Positions 1-5,448 of a stretch of 7,638 nucleotides of DNA are shown here, piece after piece. The stretch is from NCBI GenBank assembly GCA_900313125.1, contig OMPZ01000122.1, positions 1 through 7,638 on the forward strand. The letters run 5' to 3'. Position numbers and translations under genes: made by a program. Under the pieces are notes generated by a model. That model was given only the letters and a program-made list of their open reading frames with translations. It was not told where the DNA came from and made no database searches. This stretch comes from an uncultured Eubacteriales bacterium. GTDB lineage: Bacteria > Bacillota > Clostridia > Oscillospirales > Acutalibacteraceae. The first letter of the stretch is position 1. Each line of letters opens with the position of its first letter.

Positions 1-1172
1 AGCGTGACCGCGTTCATACCCTTCGCGGAGATACGCGCTTCCGTTTCGGCAAGCTCGGCTTTCGTCTGGATATACTCCGGGTCGGCGGTAAATGCTGCCG
101 CCGCCTCCGCCTTCTGCTCGTCGGTGAGCGTTTCGTCGCCGTTTATCGCCGCGAGCGAAGCGTCAAGCTCGTCGCTCTTCGCCTTAAGATCGGAATACGA
201 AGTGCTCAGCGAATTTAACTCACCGTACTCCTCCGTGAGCCTTTCCTTTCGCGACATCACCTCGTGTATCGCCTTTTGCAGCTCCTTCATGAGCGGGAGC
301 ATCTGTTCTATCTGCTGCTTTTGCTCGGTCATTTCGGCGATCGTGTCGATAAGCGTGAGCTTCGTTTCAAGCAGCTCGCGCTCCTTTGAGGATATTTCGA
401 CCTCAGCCGCCGTAAGCTGCTCTGCAAGCTCGTCATGCGCCTTGTTCAGCTCTTCCTTGCCCTTTTCGATCTCGCCCTTGCCGTCCTTTGCCTTTTGCAG
501 ACCGTCCTCAAGCTGAGACTTCGCGTTGTCGAGCGTTTCCTCCGCGTCCTTGAACTGGTCAAGTACCGCGTCGTGTATTTTTTTGTTTACCTTTTCTATT
601 TTGTCCTCGTTGATAACGACCTCGAGCGTCTGCTCGATAACGCCGCCGACAGATACGCTCGCAACGCCGTTTATGCCCTCGAGCTTGTTTTCGAGCGTTT
701 CGGTGGTGAACTCCGATATCTCGTAGATATCGCTGTTGTCACGGCTGATAGCGACTATCGCCACGGGCAGCATATTAGGGTTGATCTTCATGGTGTAGGG
801 CGTTCCGACCTTGTCGTCCCACGCGCCGGAAAGCTGCGTGAGCTTGCTGTTTATATCGACCGACACGGAATCCATGTTGGCGTCCTCGGCAAACTCGACC
901 ATGACCATAGAGTAGTTTTCCGACGAGCTCGACTGCAGCTCGACCACGTTATCGAGCGTCGCCATCGCCTGCTCAAGCGGCTTTGTAACGGTGGTCTCGA
1001 CCTCCTCCGGCGACGCGCCGATGTACGTCGTCACGATGATGACGTACGGAAATTCCATGCTCGGAAAAAGGCTCGGCGTCATTTCCGTATACGATACCAC
1101 GCCAAGCACGATGACCAGCACCACGGCGACAAGCACCGTGAGCGGTTTTTTTACGCTGTATTTAGTAAACAT
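1..1172 (-). CDS. RND-family efflux permease, N-terminal part, truncated by the window edge
   Basis: Open from an ATG at 1172 down to base 1 with no stop, giving 390 codons of a protein that continues outside the window. Residues about 7-29 form a hydrophobic first membrane segment. The following stretch is typical of AcrB/HAE-type pumps: PSMEFP, then TTYIGASPEEVE, then a VTKPLEQA segment, then the porter strands ending near residue 195 in VVINEDKIEKV. From about residue 197 the family pattern gives way to roughly 190 charged, helical residues with heptad-like spacing, a long coiled-coil insertion broken near 290 (MLPLMKEL) and 341-372. RND pumps export small molecules or lipids using the proton gradient; the substrate here cannot be told. 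The start is supported by a GGAG ribosome site 10 bases upstream. It lies downstream of uvrC on the same strand but has its own leader. The family call is firm; the subfamily is open because the C-terminal two thirds are unseen. Confidence 0.88.
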   Translation of the reverse strand, partial: MFTKYSVKKPLTVLVAVVLVIVLGVVSYTEMTPSLFPSMEFPYVIIVTTYIGASPEEVETTVTKPLEQAMATLDNVVELQSSSSENYSMVMVEFAEDANMDSVSVDINSKLTQLSGAWDDKVGTPYTMKINPNMLPVAIVAISRDNSDIYEISEFTTETLENKLEGINGVASVSVGGVIEQTLEVVINEDKIEKVNKKIHDAVLDQFKDAEETLDNAKSQLEDGLQKAKDGKGEIEKGKEELNKAHDELAEQLTAAEVEISSKERELLETKLTLIDTIAEMTEQKQQIEQMLPLMKELQKAIHEVMSRKERLTEEYGELNSLSTSYSDLKAKSDELDASLAAINGDETLTDEQKAEAAAAFTADPEYIQTKAELAETEARISAKGMNAVT

Positions 1173-1300
1173 CAAAGCATCACTCCGCTGCGGAATCATG
1201 TGCATTTATACAAAGCTAAATATTTTAAGATCCCAATTCTTTGTAAAGCTCAACAAAATTCCATGATTTTTTCATAATCACCCAGTATAAAAAAATTATA
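1173..1300 (-). promoter_or_regulatory. Candidate promoter and leader of the RND permease gene
   Basis: On the minus strand a perfect TATAAT lies at 1295-1300, about 123 bases before the permease ATG. No good -35 hexamer sits at the usual distance (ACTTTT at 17 bases), so the promoter would be weak or activator dependent. The leader contains a short inverted repeat, TGATT/AATCA, just downstream of the -10, and a TCCG/CGGA dyad overlapping the ribosome site. The triplets ATG CTT TGA immediately precede and overlap the permease start. Only the -10 match and the SD site are directly seen; function is inferred. Confidence 0.3.
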
Positions 1301-1402
1301 CATTACGGAAACACGGAAAAAGTTAAATTACTGTAAATATTAGCCGTGTAAAACCCGACGAAATTAGATATTTTTATCGCCGGATTTATATATATAATGC
1401 AA

Positions 1403-1438
1403 GGCTGCCCATTCGATGCGGTAGCATCATAGGCAGCC
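1403..1438 (-). terminator. Two-part hairpin downstream of uvrC, possible terminator
   Basis: A 7-base stem (GGCTGCC at 1403-1409 with GGCAGCC at 1432-1438) encloses a second perfect 5-base stem (GATGC at 1415-1419, GCATC at 1424-1428) with a four-base loop. It begins only a few bases past the uvrC stop codon, the right place for a terminator. However, the sequence that follows on the minus strand is TTGCATTATATATA rather than a clean T-run, so termination may be weak or factor assisted. Confidence 0.5.
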
Positions 1439-1443
1439 CTCGT

Positions 1444-3273
1444 TTATTTTTCTTCGTGGAAATATTTGTATACCGCGTCGGCGGCGTTTTTTGTCATGGT
1501 CGGAGCGGCTTCGAGCTCTTCAAGCTCCGCCTCTTTGATGTTCTTTATCGAGCCGAAATGCTTGAGCAGGTTTTTAGCGCGCGTTTTTCCTATGCCCTCT
1601 ATATCGGTGAGCGAGCTCTTGAACGCGCTGCTGCTGCGGCGCTGATGGTGGTAGCCTATCGCGAAGCGGTGTACCTCGTCCTGAATCTCCGTCACGAGCT
1701 TGAACGTGCTGCGGATAGACTTCAGCTCTATCTCGCCCTGACCGTCTGTGATGGCGCGTGTGCGGTGCTTGTCGTCCTTGACCATGCCGAACAGCGGAAC
1801 ATTTATCTTCATAGCGTCAAGCACGGGGCGAACGGCGGATATCTGCCCCTTGCCGCCGTCAAGCAGGATAAGGTCGGGCAGTCTGCCGAAGCCCTCGCCC
1901 GTGTCTTTGAGCTTATAGTACTCCTCAAAGCGGCGTGTCAGCACCTCGTTCATCGACGCGAAGTCGTCCTGCCCCTCGAAGGACTTTATCTTAAACTTTC
2001 TGTATGCCGACTTGAGCGGTCTGCCGCCCTCAAAAACGACCATTCCGGCGACGTTTTCCGTGCCGGCAAGGTTCGAGATATCGTAAGACTCGATGTACAT
2101 CGGCACCTTGTCAAGCCCGAGCAGGTCGCCCAGCTCCTTCAAAACGGCGTACTGCTTACCCTGGCTGTTTTTCCGCTGCGCGAGCACCTCGGCGGCGTTG
2201 CTGCGGCACATATTGACGAGCGCCAGACGTTCGCCGCGCTGCGGCGCGAAAAGCTCGGTTTTTCTGCCGTTTTTCTCGGTGAGCCAATCGTTTATCGCCG
2301 CGGCGTCGTCAAGCTCGCGGTCTATCGTCACGCAGGGCGGTATTTTTTCCCTGCCGGAATAATACTGGATAAGGAACTCTGAGAACGCCGTGTTCTCCTC
2401 GCCGATGTCCCTGATAACGAACGTCTCGCGGTCGTAAAGCTTTCCCTCTGAAAAGCGGAACACCTGAAAGCAGCCGTCCGCGCCGTCTGTAAACAGCGCG
2501 ATAACGTCCTGCTCACGCACCTTCGCGGCGACGACCTTTTGCTTGTCGCTCATGCGCTTTACGGCGGTTATCCTGTCGCGGATCTTCGCGGCGCGCTCAA
2601 ACTCAAGGTTTTCCGCCGCTTCGTTCATCTCGCGTTCAAGCTCCTTTACCGACAGCGACGTACCCTTTTTAAGGAAAGCGACAGCCTCGTTGATCGTCTC
2701 GTTATATTCCTCACAGGAGATCTTGCCGCGGCACAGCCCGCAGCATTGCTTGATGTGGAAGTTCAGGCACGGTCTGCCCTTTCCGAAATCCTCGGGGAAT
2801 TTCTTGTTGCAGTCGGGCAGGCGAAAAATTTTCACAGCCTGATCGACTGCGTTTTTAACGTAGTACGAGCTTGTGTAGGGGCCGATAAATTCACCCGTAT
2901 CGTCGGGCTTTTTCGCTTCGGTGATGCGCGGATACGGCTCCTTTGATATCTTGATGTAGCTGTACCCCTTGTCGTCCTTCAAAAGAATGTTGTAGCGCGG
3001 CTTGTGCTGCTTTATCAGGCTTGCTTCAAGCACGAGAGCTTCAAACTCGCTGTCTGTTATGATATACTCAAAATAATCGACGTTATCGACCATTCGGCGC
3101 ACCTTTTCGGTGTGGTTGTTCTGCGAGCCGAAATACTGGCTGACCCTGTTTTTCAGCGCCTTCGCCTTTCCTATATAAATGATCTCCTTTTTGGCGTTGT
3201 GCATGATATAAACGCCCGGCTCGAGCGGCAGCTTCATTGCACGTTCGCGCAGCTCCTTCATTTTTGGATTCAC
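1444..3273 (-). CDS. uvrC: UvrABC excinuclease subunit C
   Basis: UvrC makes both incisions around a DNA lesion in nucleotide excision repair after UvrA/UvrB damage recognition; it acts in the cytoplasm. The 609 residues match the usual length. Order seen: GIY-YIG nuclease domain (GVY at 20-22, YIG at 33-35, conserved Arg43, probable metal-binding Glu83 in LVLEASLIK); four cysteines 155, 169, 177 and 181 matching the iron-sulfur cluster ligands described for UvrC, with an extra Cys178; UVR helix pair for UvrB contact at about 208-243; RNase H-like 5' nuclease domain with Asp398 (YDISN), Asp472 (LLDGGKGQ) and a catalytic His in HRFAIGYHHQRR (about 535-547); and C-terminal helix-hairpin-helix DNA-binding motifs (IEGIGKTRAKNLLKHFGS). 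The start is GTG, chosen because AGGGAGGT lies 6 bases upstream; the next in-frame ATG (codon 5) is too far from it. It follows the YigZ-family gene by 30 bases and is probably cotranscribed. All key residues appear intact. Confidence 0.98.
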   Translation of the reverse strand: MNPKMKELRERAMKLPLEPGVYIMHNAKKEIIYIGKAKALKNRVSQYFGSQNNHTEKVRRMVDNVDYFEYIITDSEFEALVLEASLIKQHKPRYNILLKDDKGYSYIKISKEPYPRITEAKKPDDTGEFIGPYTSSYYVKNAVDQAVKIFRLPDCNKKFPEDFGKGRPCLNFHIKQCCGLCRGKISCEEYNETINEAVAFLKKGTSLSVKELEREMNEAAENLEFERAAKIRDRITAVKRMSDKQKVVAAKVREQDVIALFTDGADGCFQVFRFSEGKLYDRETFVIRDIGEENTAFSEFLIQYYSGREKIPPCVTIDRELDDAAAINDWLTEKNGRKTELFAPQRGERLALVNMCRSNAAEVLAQRKNSQGKQYAVLKELGDLLGLDKVPMYIESYDISNLAGTENVAGMVVFEGGRPLKSAYRKFKIKSFEGQDDFASMNEVLTRRFEEYYKLKDTGEGFGRLPDLILLDGGKGQISAVRPVLDAMKINVPLFGMVKDDKHRTRAITDGQGEIELKSIRSTFKLVTEIQDEVHRFAIGYHHQRRSSSAFKSSLTDIEGIGKTRAKNLLKHFGSIKNIKEAELEELEAAPTMTKNAADAVYKYFHEEK

Positions 3274-3278
3274 GGTAC

Positions 3279-3286
3279 ACCTCCCT
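3279..3286 (-). promoter_or_regulatory. Ribosome binding site fixing the GTG start of uvrC
   Basis: AGGGAGGT on the minus strand, with its GGAGG core 6 bases before GTG at 3273. This near-perfect site selects GTG over the ATG four codons later, which would leave an 18-base gap. Confidence 0.8.
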
Positions 3287-3303
3287 GTATATCATCAATG
3301 TCG

Positions 3304-3942
3304 TCACATATCGCTCTGTTCGTACTCAAAATACTTTTCATCGCCCGTATCGACCGTCACCTCGCCGCACGTCGCGTCGGCAAGCTGCTTTGAAAATTCC
3401 CCGAGCTTGTCTGTCTGAATGTGAAAGGTGATATGCGCGTCGGTGTCAAACTGCGTGTCGTCGACAACGCCGCCGCACGACGGCACGAGCGCGCTGACCT
3501 TGCCGTAGCGACCGTAGCTGCACGAGAGCGTACACACCGAGCAAAGGCGCATCGTGACGGGCTTTGCCGCCGCAAGTGCAAGACCTGCGCTGTGAGAATA
3601 AGCGCGAACAAGACCGCCCGTGCCGAGTAAAACGCCGCCGAAATAACGCGTTATAACGACGACCGCGTCTACAATGCCCGATTTGCGTATAGCGTCGAGC
3701 ACGGGAACTCCCGCCGTGCCCTGCGGCTCGCCGTCGTCGCTGCAGCGCATGATATTATTCTCGGAGAGAACATAAGCAAAAACGTTGTGCCTTGCGTCCC
3801 AATGCTTGGAGCGCAGCTCGTTTATGAAAGTCTCCGCTTCCTCCGGCGTTTTGACGGGCTTGCAGTAGCATATAAAACGCGAACGCTTTTCAATATATTC
3901 ATCGACGCCGTATTCGCGCACGGTGGTATATTCCTTTACCAT
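3304..3942 (-). CDS. YigZ/IMPACT family protein (UPF0029 plus DUF1949)
   Basis: A 212-residue protein of the YigZ/IMPACT family, which usually has 200-215 residues. The N-terminal domain carries the family signatures: ARHNVFAYV (50-58), SDDGEPQGTAGVP (68-80) and VVVITRYFGGVLLGTGGLVRAYS (positions 94-116, key residues TRYFGG and GTGGLVRAY). Residues about 140-195 fit the ferredoxin-like C-terminal DUF1949 domain. Eukaryotic IMPACT regulates the kinase GCN2; the bacterial role is not settled, with ribosome- or nucleic-acid-related ideas proposed, so no function is assigned. No signal peptide or membrane segment, so cytoplasmic. The ATG is supported by AAGGAG 8 bases upstream. It lies between rpmE, from which it is separated by a terminator, and uvrC, which starts 30 bases after its stop; the pair reads as a two-gene unit. 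Confidence 0.93.
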   Translation of the reverse strand: MVKEYTTVREYGVDEYIEKRSRFICYCKPVKTPEEAETFINELRSKHWDARHNVFAYVLSENNIMRCSDDGEPQGTAGVPVLDAIRKSGIVDAVVVITRYFGGVLLGTGGLVRAYSHSAGLALAAAKPVTMRLCSVCTLSCSYGRYGKVSALVPSCGGVVDDTQFDTDAHITFHIQTDKLGEFSKQLADATCGEVTVDTGDEKYFEYEQSDM

Positions 3943-3958
3943 AGCTGCATCTCCTTAT

Positions 3959-3986
3959 GTTATGCGGTTAAAAAAACGCCCGTCAA
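3959..3986 (-). promoter_or_regulatory. Candidate yigZ-uvrC promoter overlapping the rpmE terminator
   Basis: TTGACG at 3981-3986 (5 of 6 to the sigma-A -35) and CATAAC at 3959-3964 (4 of 6 to the -10) are 16 bases apart on the minus strand. The -35 lies inside one arm of the rpmE terminator. Transcription would begin near 3952-3953, within the AAGGAG ribosome site, giving a leader of only about 10 bases. It may therefore be a chance match, with the two genes served by read-through. Confidence 0.25.
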
Positions 3987-4006
3987 AAGAAAGCTCTCTT
4001 GACGGG
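3970..4006 (-). terminator. Intrinsic terminator of rpmE
   Basis: On the minus strand CCCGTCAA (4006-3999) pairs with TTGACGGG (3986-3979), an 8-base stem, and is followed by CG and a run of seven T (3976-3970). It lies about 40 bases past the rpmE stop and 28 bases before the yigZ start, so it should limit transcription from rpmE into yigZ-uvrC. Confidence 0.88.
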
Positions 4007-4045
4007 AATTTATATCTGATAAATCAAACAACAAGATTAAAAGAA

Positions 4046-4252
4046 TTACTTCTGATTAAGACCGTAACGCTTGTTAAACTTGTCAACACGACCGCCTGCA
4101 TCAACGAGCTTCTGCTTGCCCGTGAAGAACGGATGGCACTTTGAGCAGATCTCGACACGGATATTCTCCTTTGTTGAACCTGTCTCAATAACATTTCCGC
4201 ATACGCAGGTAATTGTAGTCTGTGAGTACTTGGGATGTATATTCTGTTTCAT
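4046..4252 (-). CDS. rpmE: Large-subunit ribosomal protein bL31 (zinc-binding form)
   Basis: A 68-residue protein, the normal length for bL31, a 50S subunit protein that helps bridge the subunits. MKQNIHPKY at the start, CVCGN, ICSKCHPFFTGKQK and DAGGRVDKFNKRYG are family signatures. Cys16, Cys18, Cys36 and Cys39 form the zinc ribbon of the C+ type, so expression under zinc-replete conditions is expected by family knowledge. A longer reading from 4276 would add 8 residues, but it bypasses the GAGGTG ribosome site 9 bases before the ATG at 4252 and disagrees with the family start. It has its own strong promoter upstream and its own terminator downstream, so it is essentially monocistronic. Confidence 0.97.
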   Translation of the reverse strand: MKQNIHPKYSQTTITCVCGNVIETGSTKENIRVEICSKCHPFFTGKQKLVDAGGRVDKFNKRYGLNQK

Positions 4253-4293
4253 TCTGACATTCACCTCTTTCAGCAATTCGGACTAACATTAGG

Positions 4294-4322
4294 ATTATAA
4301 CACCTTTTTTCAAAAAAATCAA
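4294..4322 (-). promoter_or_regulatory. Sigma-A-type promoter of rpmE
   Basis: On the minus strand TTGATT (4322-4317) and TATAAT (4299-4294) are exactly 17 bases apart. The spacer is a T-run followed by G and an A-run, an AT-rich near-palindrome. Transcription should start near 4287, leaving a leader of about 35 bases with the GAGGTG ribosome site. There is no zinc-uptake-regulator (Zur) box I can recognise. Confidence 0.82.
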
Positions 4323-4349
4323 GTGTTTTTGCAAGATTGTCGAAAATTT

Positions 4350-5156
4350 TTATTTTCTTGAGTTGCAGTAGTCGTAATATTCCTCAAGGCACATCCCAAA
4401 GCTCCTCATTTTTCGTGCGTTCTCAGTTCCGACAAAGCGGTATACCGTAAGGTCGCCGTTTATCCCGGTGATGTTCTCCTTGTCGGAGGTGTAGCGGTTG
4501 ATAAAGCCGTAATTCACACCGTTTTTGTACAGCCATGTATACGTTCTCGTAGCTTCAAAATCATCGCTGCTCATATCGCTGAGCTTTACGAGCATTCCCG
4601 TGCGGTACTCGTTCTCCTTTGCGGGCGGGAATATAGCCTTCGCCCTGTTCTGCGCCTCGGCAACGGTCGCGCCGCCGTCCTCAAACTCCAGGCAAAGCGA
4701 CTTGAACTGCACGTCGCACTCAGAATGTGTCATATATCCGCGCACAACGTCAAGGCGTATACCGTCGTTTTTCGCGGCGCCGATAAGTCTGTCAAGGCTA
4801 TCCTTCATCAGGGCGTTGACCTTTATCTTTTCATTATAGTCGGCAAGCTTCGGTTCGACGTTCTCGCTCACGGGGAAAAGCTCGCCGCAGTACGCTATCA
4901 GCTCTTCGGACACATCGGTGTCGTATATCTGATAATACGCGCCGTCGCTGTCGCTGCTTTGATTTATCGTTACCGGGGGCGGATTTTCAGCCGCCTTCTG
5001 AAAATTGTACGCAAACAGCGCCGCCGTACCGACGATGAACACGATCATCACAAGCACGATAAAAACTCTCAGCGCCATAAGCCCCGCTGTGCTTTCCTCA
5101 CGGTCGATACCGTCGTAGCTGCGGTTGACCTTTACTCTTTTTACCTTCCTGCTCAT
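4350..5156 (-). CDS. Membrane-anchored VanY/M15B-like protein, probably catalytically inactive
   Basis: A 268-residue protein with a basic cytoplasmic head (residues 1-30), one membrane segment (about 28-51) and an extracytoplasmic domain. The domain follows the D-alanyl-D-alanine carboxypeptidase (VanY, peptidase M15B) pattern: VVRGYMTHSE (137-146) for VVSGYRSxxxQ; EYRTGMLVKLSD (183-194) for SEHxTGLAVDI; TWLYKNGVNYGFINRY (207-222) for the WL..N...YGFI.RY segment; DLTVYRFVG (235-243) for EPWHFRYVG; and CLEEY near the C-terminus. In active enzymes the zinc is held by His and Asp of SxHxxGxAxD and by His of ExWH; here they align with Tyr184, Lys191 and Val238, and the catalytic Glu aligns with Asp235. 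Peptidase activity is thus unlikely; a peptidoglycan-binding or regulatory role is inference. The ATG at 5156 is preferred (GGTG 7 bases upstream) over an in-frame GTG at 5171 lacking a ribosome site. There is no clear terminator before rpmE. Confidence 0.8.
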   Translation of the reverse strand: MSRKVKRVKVNRSYDGIDREESTAGLMALRVFIVLVMIVFIVGTAALFAYNFQKAAENPPPVTINQSSDSDGAYYQIYDTDVSEELIAYCGELFPVSENVEPKLADYNEKIKVNALMKDSLDRLIGAAKNDGIRLDVVRGYMTHSECDVQFKSLCLEFEDGGATVAEAQNRAKAIFPPAKENEYRTGMLVKLSDMSSDDFEATRTYTWLYKNGVNYGFINRYTSDKENITGINGDLTVYRFVGTENARKMRSFGMCLEEYYDYCNSRK

Positions 5157-5181
5157 TTTTTTACACCACACTTATATAACA

Positions 5182-5213
5182 GATCCGGATCGCAGAGCTT
5201 TCGTTGTGATCCG
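5182..5213. repeat. GATCCG direct and inverted repeats in the leader of the VanY-like gene
   Basis: GATCCGGATC, a perfect 10-base palindrome, lies at 5182-5191, and a further GATCCG lies at 5208-5213. CGGATC (5186-5191) with GATCCG (5208-5213) can also form a 6-base RNA stem around a 16-base loop. The element sits just downstream of the predicted transcription start of the VanY-like gene (about 5214), a position suited to an operator or a leader hairpin. Function is not known. Confidence 0.45.
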
Positions 5214-5220
5214 TAATATT

Positions 5221-5249
5221 ATTGTATCTTATTTGTAACCGTTTTGCAA
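5221..5249 (-). promoter_or_regulatory. Sigma-A-type promoter of the VanY-like gene
   Basis: On the minus strand TTGCAA (5249-5244) and TACAAT (5226-5221) are 17 bases apart. The -10 matches consensus at 5 of 6 and the -35 at 4 of 6. The expected start near 5214 gives a leader of about 58 bases before the ATG at 5156. Confidence 0.62.
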
Positions 5250-5279
5250 CCGCTATTTTAAAATCTTTTCCATAACTTT

Positions 5280-5299
5280 ATGTGTACAAATGCACACAT
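5280..5299. promoter_or_regulatory. 20-base dyad between the divergent promoters, operator-like
   Basis: ATGTGT (5280-5285) and ACACAT (5294-5299) are perfect inverted arms; adding the inner bases, 8 of 10 positions pair. It lies about 31 bases upstream of the -35 of the VanY-like gene and 65 bases upstream of the -35 of the phosphate transporter, where an activator or shared regulator could bind. No regulator is encoded in the window, so the factor is unknown. Confidence 0.4.
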
Positions 5300-5364
5300 T
5301 ATCGGACATAATAGAGAAAAAATTATCCTTTTCGGAGTTTTACGCAAAGCGGCGCGAAAACCTT

Positions 5365-5393
5365 TTGACTATCGTTTTCCTTTATGATATAAT
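5365..5393 (+). promoter_or_regulatory. Strong extended -10 promoter of the phosphate transporter
   Basis: TTGACT (5365-5370) and TATAAT (5388-5393) are exactly 17 bases apart, with TG one base before the -10 (extended -10). Transcription should begin near 5400, which excludes the in-frame ATGs at 5290 and 5398 as normal start codons. No array of TTAACA-like Pho boxes was recognised upstream. Confidence 0.85.
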
Positions 5394-5448
5394 TACAATG
5401 AACAGTAATAAAAATTTAATAGCAGAAAAAAATTTAGGGTGTAACAAT

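Noticed and set aside
435..1277. Long plus-strand open frame (280 codons) opposite the RND permease gene
   Set aside because: Arg/Val/Leu-rich composition of an antisense shadow; no ribosome site; the minus-strand frame carries clear RND motifs.
1456..2382. Plus-strand open frame (308 codons) opposite uvrC
   Set aside because: It mirrors uvrC codons in another frame and shows no family motif; uvrC is intact on the other strand.
3987..3998. Attenuator or riboswitch in the rpmE-yigZ gap
   Set aside because: The structure is a simple terminator hairpin with no competing antiterminator or ligand-binding elements visible.
4253..4276. Eight-residue N-terminal extension of bL31
   Set aside because: It contains the GAGGTG ribosome site itself, and the family begins at MKQNIHP.
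5157..5171. GTG start at 5171 for the VanY-like gene
   Set aside because: No ribosome site upstream of it, whereas GGTG is 7 bases before the ATG at 5156.
5300..5400. Pho-box array upstream of the phosphate transporter
   Set aside because: No spaced TTAACA-like repeats were found; phosphate control cannot be claimed from sequence.
5290..5448. Upstream extension of the phosphate transporter to an in-frame start at 5290 (or ATG at 5398)
   Set aside because: The strong promoter at 5365-5393 starts transcription near 5400, and the family N-terminus and ribosome site agree with the ATG at 5449.
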